Source: Sphingopyxis italica
Lineage (GTDB): Bacteria; Pseudomonadota; Alphaproteobacteria; Sphingomonadales; Sphingomonadaceae
Length of the DNA stretch: 64,000 bases
Direction of reading: 5' to 3'
Assembly (NCBI RefSeq): GCF_011926545.1
Contig: NZ_JAATIT010000002.1
Coordinates: 62,001 to 126,000 of the forward strand
The notes under the pieces were generated by a model. That model ran no database searches. It saw nothing but the letters and a program-made list of their open reading frames with translations, and had not been told where the DNA came from. A program made the position numbers and the translations under genes. Below are positions 10,024 to 17,080 of the stretch, in pieces. Numbering within the stretch: the stretch's first letter is position 1; each line of letters begins with the position of its first letter.

Positions 10024-11154
10024 ATGTTTGCACCCCTGACCAAGCCCGACCTCGGCAAGACGTGGGAGGACGCGCGCGTCTACCTTCGTCCGACCTGTTT
10101 CGTCGACCGGCCGCACGAGCTGGACGAGGACTGCCTGCGGATCGCCGACACGATGGTCTGGTTCGCTGCGTGGCATGTCAGTTTGCGCGACGATGGCGCG
10201 GTCAAATCGGCGGTCGTGCCGGTCGCCGAACTCGACGGCTGGATCGCCGCGATGCCCGACCGGCTCGCCGAAGCGGCGACGGCGCAGCGGGCCGGCGTGA
10301 CGCGGCCGCGCGGCAACCTGCAACTCGGCGAGCGCGCGATCCGGCTGGGCGAACCGCAGTTGATGGGCATCTTGAACGTCACCCCCGATAGCTTTTCGGA
10401 CGGCGGCAAGCATATCGATGCCGCCGCCGCGACCGAAGCCGGCTTCGCGATGGGCGCTGCGGGCGCGGCGATCATCGACGTCGGCGGCGAGTCGACGCGG
10501 CCCGGCGCGCCGCTGATCTGGGAGGGCGACGAGATCAAGCGCATCGAGGGCGTCGTGTCGGCGCTCGCCAAGGGCGGCGTCGCGGTGTCGGTCGACACGC
10601 GCAAGGCCGCGGTGATGGAGGCCGCGCTCGCGGCGGGGGCGCACATCGTCAACGATATTTCGGCGCTGCGCTACGACGACCGCGCGATGGAGGTGGTGGT
10701 TCGGGCCGGCTGCCCGGTCGTGCTGATGCACGCGCCGTCGGCGAAGAGCGACCCGCACGAGGGCGGGACTTATGCGAATGTCCTGTACGACGTCTACGAC
10801 ATGCTCGCCGAGCGGGTGGCGGCCTGCGTCGCCGCCGGGATCGACCGGGCGAAGATCATCGTCGATCCGGGGCTCGGCTTCGGCAAGGGGGTCGGCGACA
10901 ATCTCGCGCTGGTGAACGGGCTCGCGCTGTTTCACACGCTCGGCTGTCCGATCCTGTTCGGCGCGAGCCGCAAGCGGATGATCGGCGCGCTCGATAACGA
11001 GGCTCCCGCCGATCAAAGGCTCGGCGGCACCGTCGCGCTGCACTATCAGGCGGCGGGGCAGGGCGCGCAGCTGCTGCGCGTCCATGACATCGCCGAGAAC
11101 CGGCAGGCGCTCCGCGTCTGGCGCGGGCTGCGCGACGCGGCGCTGACCGCTTAA
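10024..11154 (+). CDS. folP: dihydropteroate synthase
   Basis: Condenses p-aminobenzoate with the hydroxymethyl-dihydropterin diphosphate in folate synthesis; target of sulfonamides. The TIM-barrel domain starts near residue 110 with MGILNVTPDSFSDGGK. It continues with GGESTRPGA, VSVDTRK, NDIS, the DPGLGFGK loop and SRKRMIG. From ATG 10024 the protein is 376 residues, about 100 longer than the usual DHPS because of an N-terminal extension (residues 1-105) of unknown role. Earlier in-frame ATGs at 9973 and 10003 lie in or against repeat B and were not used. It follows ccrM directly on the same strand. Confidence 0.93.
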   Translation: MFAPLTKPDLGKTWEDARVYLRPTCFVDRPHELDEDCLRIADTMVWFAAWHVSLRDDGAVKSAVVPVAELDGWIAAMPDRLAEAATAQRAGVTRPRGNLQLGERAIRLGEPQLMGILNVTPDSFSDGGKHIDAAAATEAGFAMGAAGAAIIDVGGESTRPGAPLIWEGDEIKRIEGVVSALAKGGVAVSVDTRKAAVMEAALAAGAHIVNDISALRYDDRAMEVVVRAGCPVVLMHAPSAKSDPHEGGTYANVLYDVYDMLAERVAACVAAGIDRAKIIVDPGLGFGKGVGDNLALVNGLALFHTLGCPILFGASRKRMIGALDNEAPADQRLGGTVALHYQAAGQGAQLLRVHDIAENRQALRVWRGLRDAALTA

Positions 11155-11591
11155 TGCCCCTCCCGCTTGCGGGAGGGGCTAGGGGAGGGCGTGTCAGCAG
11201 CGGGCGCCTTGCGAACAGGCTCTCCCCCGACCCCTCCCGCAAGCGGGAGGGGAGAGCTACCCGCCCGCCGCGCCTTCTTTCCACGCGCGACCTCGGTCGC
11301 GAGCGCCTCGAAGCGCGGTTCCCAGGTGCGGCGGAAGCGTTGCACCCACTCGTCGACCTCGTCGAACCGTTCGGGCGCGACGGCATAGAGCCGCCGCCGC
11401 CCCTCGGCCCGCGATGTCGCGAAGCCGCTGTCGCGTAGGATGCGCAGATGCTGCGACACGGCGGGCTGCGAGATGGCGAATTCGGCGGCGATCACCTCGA
11501 CGATCTCGCCCGACGCGCGCTGCCCGTCGGCGAGCAGCTCCAATATGCGGCGGCGGACCGGATCGCCCAGGATGTCGAAGGCGTGGCTCAT
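11151..11591 (-). CDS. ArsR-family transcriptional regulator with repeat-derived C-terminal tail
   Basis: Residues 1 to about 110 form a winged-helix ArsR/SmtB repressor: FDILGDPVRRRILELLADG, then the recognition helix ISQPAVSQHLRILRDSG and the wing RRRLYAV. No metal-binding cysteine pair is seen, so it belongs to the SRPBCC-linked, non-metal subgroup. The remaining 35 or so residues (Pro/Ser/Gly-rich, ending SPSRKREGH) are encoded by palindromic repeat C, and the stop overlaps the folP stop (TTAA). It is the second gene after the SRPBCC gene (ATGA overlap). It probably represses its own operon via the palindrome at 12276-12295. Confidence 0.88.
   Translation of the reverse strand: MSHAFDILGDPVRRRILELLADGQRASGEIVEVIAAEFAISQPAVSQHLRILRDSGFATSRAEGRRRLYAVAPERFDEVDEWVQRFRRTWEPRFEALATEVARGKKARRAGSSPLPLAGGVGGEPVRKAPAADTPSPSPSRKREGH
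11157..11252. repeat. palindromic repeat, family C, overlapping the ArsR 3' end
   Basis: The sequence CCCTCCCGCTTGCGGGAGGG near 11160 and its near-identical partner CCTCCCGCAAGCGGGAGG ending at 11252 form two hairpins bracketing a GC-rich middle. A related but distinct element (family D) occurs at 54991-55110. The left end touches the folP stop. The whole element is translated in the minus frame as the last 30 or so residues of the ArsR protein. Confidence 0.8.
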
Positions 11592-12244
11592 TCGGGCGCG
11601 GCGGCGCCGGTGTAGAAGGCGGTCGTGGTGGTGCCCGCGCGGTTTGCGGCATCCTCGGCGGTGCCATAGGCGATCGATGCGGCGGTCCACGCCTCGCTGC
11701 TCGACGTCGCGAACGCCTTGCCTTCGTCGCTGAGCGGCCAGGTCTCTTCGGCGAAGCGCTCTTGCACCGCGTCGCCGGTTTCGAGGTGCCACGCAAGGCC
11801 GAGCAGCGACAGGTCCCAACCGACCCCGACCGCGCCGGGGCCGAACCTGTCCCAGAATTCCTCCGACTTGTCGTCGAGCGGGGCGATATGCCTGAGCGTG
11901 AGGCGCGTGCTGTCGTCGCCGGTTTCGGCCAGCTCGACCTCGACCCAGCTGATGCCCCCGCCGAATTCCCACGTCAGCGCGAAACTGCGCGGCGGCTCGC
12001 ACGCGGTGACGGTGCCGCCGGCATTGCCCTTGATCTGATATTTTCCGCCAAGGGTGAGGTCGCCCTCGACCGGCGCGAACCAGCGCGGGATGCGCGCCTT
12101 GTCGGTGATCGCGTTCCATAGATCGTCGATGCCCGTCGGATAGGCGCGCGAAGCGACGACCGCGCGCGCCGGCGCGCCATCGTGTGTGACATCCTCGACC
12201 TTGCGGACGACCATCGCGGCCTGGGCGATGGTATCGAACGGCAT
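11588..12244 (-). CDS. SRPBCC/AHSA1-like domain protein
   Basis: A 218-residue cytosolic protein of the START/SRPBCC fold (Activator of Hsp90 ATPase homologue-like). It begins with RAVVASRAYPTGIDDLWNAI and IPRWFAPVEGDLTLGGKYQI, the usual signature. Such proteins bind hydrophobic ligands in a deep cavity; in ArsR-linked pairs their ligand is generally unknown. Start is taken at MPFDTIAQ (12244). An upstream in-frame start at 12277 would run into the operator palindrome. It is first in a two-gene operon with the ArsR regulator. Confidence 0.85.
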   Translation of the reverse strand: MPFDTIAQAAMVVRKVEDVTHDGAPARAVVASRAYPTGIDDLWNAITDKARIPRWFAPVEGDLTLGGKYQIKGNAGGTVTACEPPRSFALTWEFGGGISWVEVELAETGDDSTRLTLRHIAPLDDKSEEFWDRFGPGAVGVGWDLSLLGLAWHLETGDAVQERFAEETWPLSDEGKAFATSSSEAWTAASIAYGTAEDAANRAGTTTTAFYTGAAAPE

Positions 12245-12275
12245 GATGATTCTCCCGATGGGTGTCGGGACAGTC

Positions 12276-12295
12276 ATATAAGTTCAAACTTATAT
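12276..12295 (-). promoter_or_regulatory. ArsR operator palindrome upstream of the SRPBCC-ArsR operon
   Basis: A perfect inverted repeat, ATATAAGTT-CA-AACTTATAT, with 9-base arms and a 2-base centre, lies 32 bases before the SRPBCC start in otherwise GC-rich DNA. Its size, AT-richness and position are typical of ArsR-family operators overlapping the promoter. It is likely the autoregulatory site of the ArsR protein two genes downstream (inference). Confidence 0.7.
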
Positions 12296-12331
12296 ATCAA
12301 GCGCGATCGGCTCGGGCGAGCCAAGCGCGCG

Positions 12332-13822
12332 TCAGGCCGCGGTGTCGATCCCGAGATCGCTCAATTTGCGGTAAAGCGTCGAGCGGCCGATGCCGAGGCG
12401 GCGCGCGACTTCGCTCATCCGGCCGCGATAATGGCCGATCGCGAGGCGGATGACATCGGCCTCGATCTCTTCGAGCGGCCGCAAATTGCCGTCGGGCAGA
12501 TACAGGGTGACGCCGATCGCCTCGCCGTTGATCGCGACGTTGCTGTCGCCGCTCACGCCGCCGCCGAGTGTCGCTTCGATCGCGCGGAAATCGGCGCTGG
12601 TCAGCACGTCGGTCTTGCTTTCGACCGCAGCGCGGAACAGCACATCCTGTAACTGGCGGACATTGCCCGGCCAGGCATAGGCGGCGAGCAGACGCAGCGC
12701 GTCGTCGGTGACCCCGATCGGTCCCATGCCGGGCAGCCCGCCGATGCGCGCGAGCAGGTGGCGTGCAAGCGGGCCGACGTCGCCGCGGCGTTCCGAAAGC
12801 GAGGGCAGAGTGAATTGCGCGCTCGACAGCGCGTAGAACAGATCCTCGCGGAAGTGACCCGCCTCGATCAGCTTGTCGAGCGGGCTGGTGCTCGTCGCGA
12901 TGATGCGCACATCGACGCTCTGGCGGATCGAACCGCCGATCATCTGCACTTCGCCCGAGTTCAGAAATTCGACGAGCTTCGCCTGCGTTTCGAGCGGGAT
13001 GCACTCGACATGGTCGATGATGATGCTGCCGCCGTCGGCCTGCACGAGCCGGCCGACCTGGCGGTCGAACGCGCCCGGAAAGGCGCCGCGTTCGTGGCCG
13101 AACAGCCCCGATCCGATCAGCCCGGGCGAAACCGCCGAACAATCGACCATCACGAGCTGCCCGCGCGCGCGCGGGCTCGCGCTGTGGATGGCGCGGGCGA
13201 AGACTTCCTTGCCGGTGCCGGGCTTGCCGTTGATCATCACCGGCACGCGCGCGCGCGCGGCCTTGGCAGCGATTGCCAGCGCGCTGCGGAAATTGGGGCT
13301 CGACCCGATGATTTCCTCGAAGGCGAGCGGCGCGCGCAGTTTTTCGGTGAGCGGACGAAGCTCGCCCTGCGGGCCGCCGGTCGATACGACGCGGTCGAGC
13401 GCCTCGAGCAGCCGGTCGGGCGCGATCGGTTTCTGGACGAAGTCGCTCGCCCCCGCCCGCATCGCGCCGACCGCGACCTCGACGCCGTTGCGCATCGTGA
13501 TGACGACGAGCGGCAGCGCGGGACGCCAACGGCGCAGTTCGGCGACGAATTCGGAAATATCCATGCCCGGCGCGCCCTGATCGACGAGCACCGCATCGAG
13601 CGCCATGCCTTCCTGCGTGCCGAGCTTGGCGAGCGCGGTGTCGGTGTCGGGCGCGATCACGCTGCGCCAACCGCCGCGCGAGGCCAGCGCGGCGAGAAAG
13701 CGCTGCTGGGCAGGCTCGCTGTCGACGATCATCACCATTCGCGTGTCGCGCGTGTTCGTCATCGTTTCGAATCTGCCCCCTGAATCGGCATTGCTACGGC
13801 TCTGTTCTGCTGTGGGACGCAT
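12332..13822 (-). CDS. receiver-AAA+-Fis regulator, degenerate sigma54-activator type
   Basis: The domain order of an NtrC-class activator is present. Residues about 30-145 are a receiver (MVMIVDSEP, acceptor Asp in AVLVDQ). Residues about 165-390 are the AAA+ ATPase. The end is a Fis helix-turn-helix (SEVARRLGIGRSTLYRKL). The ATPase is abnormal. The sigma54-contacting GAFTGA loop reads GAFPGA, Walker B reads IIIDHVE with His in place of the catalytic Glu, and Walker A reads GKPGTGKE. The FREDLFY segment is retained. It therefore probably does not remodel sigma54 polymerase and may act as a DNA-binding regulator with sigma70, as known for Rhodobacter NtrC. The alternative start at 13762 (MTNTRD) is equally likely. 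Confidence 0.8.
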   Translation of the reverse strand: MRPTAEQSRSNADSGGRFETMTNTRDTRMVMIVDSEPAQQRFLAALASRGGWRSVIAPDTDTALAKLGTQEGMALDAVLVDQGAPGMDISEFVAELRRWRPALPLVVITMRNGVEVAVGAMRAGASDFVQKPIAPDRLLEALDRVVSTGGPQGELRPLTEKLRAPLAFEEIIGSSPNFRSALAIAAKAARARVPVMINGKPGTGKEVFARAIHSASPRARGQLVMVDCSAVSPGLIGSGLFGHERGAFPGAFDRQVGRLVQADGGSIIIDHVECIPLETQAKLVEFLNSGEVQMIGGSIRQSVDVRIIATSTSPLDKLIEAGHFREDLFYALSSAQFTLPSLSERRGDVGPLARHLLARIGGLPGMGPIGVTDDALRLLAAYAWPGNVRQLQDVLFRAAVESKTDVLTSADFRAIEATLGGGVSGDSNVAINGEAIGVTLYLPDGNLRPLEEIEADVIRLAIGHYRGRMSEVARRLGIGRSTLYRKLSDLGIDTAA

Positions 13823-13957
13823 ATCTATCCGATAGGGGTAAAAGGGCGATTAAGGCCAATCCTCTTTTGCCACAGGGGCGTGATGGAGCCAAACCCGCAC
13901 TTGAGCATCGCGAGGTGCGTGGCTAAGACCGGCGCGATAACCGATTCTGGGCGCTGC

Positions 13958-13977
13958 GCTGTGCGTTCGCGCACAGC
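13958..13977 (+). other. UUCG-capped hairpin in the leader of the aa3 subunit IV gene
   Basis: GCTGTGCG-TTCG-CGCACAGC is a perfect 8-bp stem with a UUCG tetraloop, 25 bases before the small oxidase-subunit gene. There is no T-run after it, so it is not an intrinsic terminator. It may stabilise the pnt mRNA 5' end; function unknown. Confidence 0.45.
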
Positions 13978-14002
13978 AAACAGGCGTAATAGGGGAAAAG
14001 CG

Positions 14003-14125
14003 ATGGCACAGCAGGAAATGAAGGCAGCGAACGAAACCTATTCGGGTTTCCTCAGCCTGCTGAAAATCGGGTCGATCATCAGCGCGGTGGCGGTGCTCGT
14101 CGTCGTCCTTCTCCTCGCCTCCTGA
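14003..14125 (+). CDS. aa3-type cytochrome c oxidase subunit IV (small)
   Basis: A 40-residue protein with a short polar N-terminus and one transmembrane helix (IGSIISAVAVLVVVLLL). It matches the bacterial aa3-type cytochrome oxidase subunit IV family (COX4_pro_2, PF07835), which packs against the core oxidase subunits in the inner membrane. ATG 14003 follows a good AGGGGAAAAG ribosome site. The gene lies 13 bases upstream of pntA1 and is probably co-transcribed with it; this pairing is common in sphingomonads. No other oxidase genes are present here. Confidence 0.8.
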   Translation: MAQQEMKAANETYSGFLSLLKIGSIISAVAVLVVVLLLAS

Positions 14126-14138
14126 CCGGGCTTCGCGC

Positions 14139-15260
14139 ATGCGCATCGCCGTTCTGAAGGAACTCGCCGAGGGCGAGGCCCGCGTCGCCGCGACTCCCGA
14201 AACCGTGAAGAAATTCATCGGCCTGGGCGCCGAAGTTGCCATCGAGTCGGGGGCGGGCGTTGAGGCCTCGATCGCCGATGCCGATTATAGCGCCGCGGGT
14301 GCGAGCGTCGGCAGCCGCGCCGACGCGCTGAAGGGCGCGAACATCATCCTCGGCGTGCAGGGCCCCGACCCGAAAAGCGTGTCGGGCTTCGCCGACGGCG
14401 CGTGGCTCGCCGCCGGGCTCAATCCGTTCGGTGAGCGCGCCCGCATCGACGACTATGCCAAGCTCGGGCTCGAGGCGCTGGCGATGGAATTCATGCCGCG
14501 TATCACGCGCGCGCAGTCGATGGACATTCTTTCCAGCCAGGCGAACCTCGCGGGCTACAAGGCGGTGCTGATGGCGGCGAACGCCTATGGCCGCGCCTTT
14601 CCGATGATGATGACCGCCGCGGGCACCGTCAGCGCGGCCAAGGCGTTCGTGATGGGTGTCGGTGTCGCGGGGCTGCAGGCGATCGCGACTGCGCGCCGCC
14701 TCGGCGCACAGGTCAGCGCGACCGACGTGCGCGCCGCGACCAAGGAACAGATCATGTCGCTCGGCGCCAAGCCGATCTTCGTCGAGAGCGTCGCGGGGAT
14801 CGAGGGTGAGGGTGCGGGCGGCTATGCCACCGAAATGTCCGACGAATATAAGGCGGCGCAGGCCGAGCTCGTCTCGTCGCACATCGCCAAACAGGACATT
14901 GTCATCACCACCGCCCTGATCCCGGGGCGCCCCGCGCCGCGGCTGATTTCGGACGCACAGCTTGCGACCATGCGCAGCGGCAGCGTGATCGTCGACATGG
15001 CGGCCGAAAGCGGCGGCAATGTCGAAGGTTCGGTGTCGGGCGAGGCGAAGAAGATCCACGGCGTCACCGTGATCGGCGCGAAGAATATCGCGGCGCTGAT
15101 GCCCGCCGACACCAGCGCGCTGTTCAGCCGCAACCTCTTCAATTTCCTCTCGGCCTTCTGGGATAAGGAGCAGGGCAAGCCCGTGCTCGACGAGGAAATC
15201 GGCAATGCCGTGCGCCTGACGCAGGGCGGCAAGGTCGTGAACGAGCGGCTGCTCGGCTGA
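14139..15260 (+). CDS. pntA: NAD(P)+ transhydrogenase alpha subunit 1 (NAD-binding domain I)
   Basis: The soluble dI part of the proton-translocating transhydrogenase, which reduces NADP+ with NADH using the proton gradient. The 373-residue protein starts MRIAVLKELAEGEARVAATP, like alanine dehydrogenase/PntA. It contains the RITRAQSMDILSSQANLAGY segment and a GVGVAGLQAIATARRLGA nucleotide-binding fold. It ends before any membrane helices, so it is the split (alphaproteobacterial) form whose membrane part is pntA2 at 16798. Unusually, 1.5 kb with two unrelated lipoprotein genes lies between the two halves. Confidence 0.93.
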   Translation: MRIAVLKELAEGEARVAATPETVKKFIGLGAEVAIESGAGVEASIADADYSAAGASVGSRADALKGANIILGVQGPDPKSVSGFADGAWLAAGLNPFGERARIDDYAKLGLEALAMEFMPRITRAQSMDILSSQANLAGYKAVLMAANAYGRAFPMMMTAAGTVSAAKAFVMGVGVAGLQAIATARRLGAQVSATDVRAATKEQIMSLGAKPIFVESVAGIEGEGAGGYATEMSDEYKAAQAELVSSHIAKQDIVITTALIPGRPAPRLISDAQLATMRSGSVIVDMAAESGGNVEGSVSGEAKKIHGVTVIGAKNIAALMPADTSALFSRNLFNFLSAFWDKEQGKPVLDEEIGNAVRLTQGGKVVNERLLG

Positions 15261-15287
15261 CGTCGTCGCTTCGGTGGCCGCCTTCGA

Positions 15288-15692
15288 TCAGGGGGCGGGC
15301 AGCTTGACTTCGGGCAGGCCGGCAAGGTCGGCCTTCGTCATCGTGGTCCGCAAATCGGTGTCGTCGCCGCGCACGATGGTTTTCAACCCGGCGATCGGGA
15401 CATGGACGTAACGATCGGGGTTGCTGTCCTCGATCTCGACCAGCAGCCGGTCGACCTTGTCGCTCGCATCGCGCAGGACCTGCGCGACGTCGCCAAGCTC
15501 CTGGCCATCGGCGCCGACGATTTCGGCGTCGAGCAGCTGCGCCTCGCTCAGCCCGAGCGCCGCCGGGACGGGGCCCGCCACCGTGGCGCTCGTTTCGGCC
15601 GCGCGCTCGAGCTTTTCTTCGGCGGCCTCATTTTTGTCGCCACAGGCCGCGAGGAGCAGGGTCGCACTGGCGAGGATGAGGGGCATGCGCAT
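15288..15692 (-). CDS. PRC-barrel lipoprotein
   Basis: The 134-residue protein has a lipoprotein signal (MRMPLILASATLLLAAC) with cleavage before Cys17. Then comes a charged linker and a PRC-barrel-like domain: LLDAEIVGADGQELGDVAQV, then VDRLLVEIEDSN and YVHVPIAGLK. PRC-barrel domains are compact beta-barrels found in ribosome-maturation, photosynthetic and envelope proteins; the role of exported ones is unknown. It runs opposite to the pnt genes, and is one of two genes separating pntA1 from pntA2. Confidence 0.75.
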   Translation of the reverse strand: MRMPLILASATLLLAACGDKNEAAEEKLERAAETSATVAGPVPAALGLSEAQLLDAEIVGADGQELGDVAQVLRDASDKVDRLLVEIEDSNPDRYVHVPIAGLKTIVRGDDTDLRTTMTKADLAGLPEVKLPAP

Positions 15693-15856
15693 ATCGGTTC
15701 CTTTCTGTTGCTGCGCTTGGAACGCGCCTCTCGCGGCCATGGTTGCGTCGTTGGCCGGTCCGCGCTCGGCGATCGCGCGCCGCCGGTAATATTCCTGTCA
15801 TCAACGCCGTGTTGATGCCGACGCGCGGCCGATTCGGCCGGGACCGTTTAGCGAGG

Positions 15857-16450
15857 ATGACGATGAAGAGCTGTTTTCTGATGGCGTCGGTTGCGGCCGC
15901 GATGCTGCTCGCGGGATGCGGCAAGTCCGACGCACCGGCATCGGACGCCGGCGGCGCCTCGGTCGCCGACGCGATCTCGTCGGGCAGCGCGATGAACGCC
16001 GGGACGACGATCGCCGCGAATGTCGCGGCATCGCCGCTGCACAAGACGCTCGCCGGCGCGCTTCAGACGGCGGGCCTCGCCGCGACGCTGTCGGGCGCGG
16101 GGCCGTTCACGCTCTTTGCGCCGACCGACGCCGGATTTACGCAGGTGCCGCCGGTGACGCGCGACGGATGGATGCGCCCGGCGCAGAAGGCGGTGCTCGC
16201 GGGCGTGCTCAACTATCATATCGTCCCGGGCAAGCTGACCGCCGCCGATCTGACCGCGAAGATCGCCGAGGGCGGCGGCAAGGCCGTGCTCACCACCGCC
16301 GGCGGGCAGGAACTGACCGCGACGAAAAGCGGCAATGCGATCGTGCTGACGAGCAGCAGCGGCAACAAGGCGGCGGTGACCGGCGCCGATCTCGCGCAGT
16401 CGAACGGCGTCGTCCATGTCATCGATGCAGTGTTGGTGCCGGCGATGTAG
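15857..16450 (+). CDS. fasciclin-domain lipoprotein
   Basis: A 197-residue protein with lipobox LLAGC near residue 20 and one fasciclin (FAS1) domain. The first conserved block is TIAANVAASPLHKTLAGAL, then GPFTLFAPTDAGF, then LNYHIVPGKL and the terminal NGVVHVIDAVLVP. FAS1 domains mediate adhesion or act as secreted housekeeping proteins in bacteria. ATG 15857 is followed by a second Met (MTMK). It sits between the PRC-barrel lipoprotein (divergent) and pntA2, and is probably followed by the terminator at 16678-16722. Confidence 0.88.
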   Translation: MTMKSCFLMASVAAAMLLAGCGKSDAPASDAGGASVADAISSGSAMNAGTTIAANVAASPLHKTLAGALQTAGLAATLSGAGPFTLFAPTDAGFTQVPPVTRDGWMRPAQKAVLAGVLNYHIVPGKLTAADLTAKIAEGGGKAVLTTAGGQELTATKSGNAIVLTSSSGNKAAVTGADLAQSNGVVHVIDAVLVPAM

Positions 16451-16514
16451 ACGGCTTGCGGTCGGTGCGATGCCGACCGGTGGGTTTCGGCCGGAAGCTG
16501 CCCTTTCCTTACTT

Positions 16515-16586
16515 CGTCATTCCCGCGAAAGCGGGAACCCAGCGAGCAACCGTCGCTACTGGGTTCCCGCTTTCGCGGGAATGACG
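16515..16586. repeat. palindromic intergenic repeat, family E
   Basis: CGTCATTCCCGCGAAAGCGG and its inverse at 16567-16586 form a long stem. The arms continue with GGAACCCAG/CTGGGTTCC around a short loop. Related elements are at 55160-55238 (near-identical arms), 22359-22436 and 47116-47197 (diverged). The 347-base gap between the fasciclin gene and pntA2 holds this repeat and the terminator at 16678. Confidence 0.85.
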
Positions 16587-16677
16587 AGGGTTGCAGAGTG
16601 GCAACGTCCGCTCCACCCCCAACAAAGACGTTCGATTGCCCAAGCCCAAGGCGTCGACAATGATATTTTATGTCGAA

Positions 16678-16722
16678 AGGCGCCCGCATTTCTCTCCTTG
16701 CGAAACGCGGGCGCCTCTTTTT
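16678..16722 (+). terminator. intrinsic terminator upstream of pntA2
   Basis: AGGCGCCCGC (16678-16687) pairs perfectly with GCGGGCGCCT (16707-16716) and is followed by C and five T. It lies 76 bases before pntA2 and would stop transcripts arriving from the fasciclin gene. Because no clear promoter was seen between it and pntA2, it could also act as an attenuator. Confidence 0.7.
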
Positions 16723-16797
16723 CCCGCTTTGGAGTCGACAGGTCGGACCGCGCGCGGCAAGAGGTGCGCGAAACGGAATCAGCAGGGGAGCGAGCCC

Positions 16798-17079
16798 GTG
16801 GATTTTATCGCGATTTTTTCGATTTTCGTACTTGCGTGCTTCGTCGGCTATTTCGTCGTCTGGTCGGTGACCCCGGCGCTGCACACGCCGCTGATGAGCG
16901 TCACCAATGCCATTTCCTCGGTCATCATCGTCGGCGCGCTGATTGCGAGCGCCGCCGCGGGATCGGCCTCGTCGAAATGGCTCGGCCTTGCCGCGGTCGT
17001 GATGGCGAGCATCAATATTTTCGGCGGTTTCGCCGTCACGGCGCGCATGTTGGCGATGTACAAGAAGAAGGAGCGCTGA
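16798..17079 (+). CDS. pntA2: NAD(P) transhydrogenase alpha subunit 2 (membrane part)
   Basis: A 93-residue membrane protein with three transmembrane helices ([34 protein letters not shown], and a third around [14 protein letters not shown]). This is the dII part of the transhydrogenase alpha chain, which helps form the proton channel. The start is GTG 16798 (VDFIAIFS) with an AGGGGAG ribosome site 9 bases upstream. It is coupled to pntB (one base between TGA and ATG). It is separated from pntA1 by 1.5 kb, which is unusual. Confidence 0.9.
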   Translation: MDFIAIFSIFVLACFVGYFVVWSVTPALHTPLMSVTNAISSVIIVGALIASAAAGSASSKWLGLAAVVMASINIFGGFAVTARMLAMYKKKER

Positions 17080-17080
17080 G

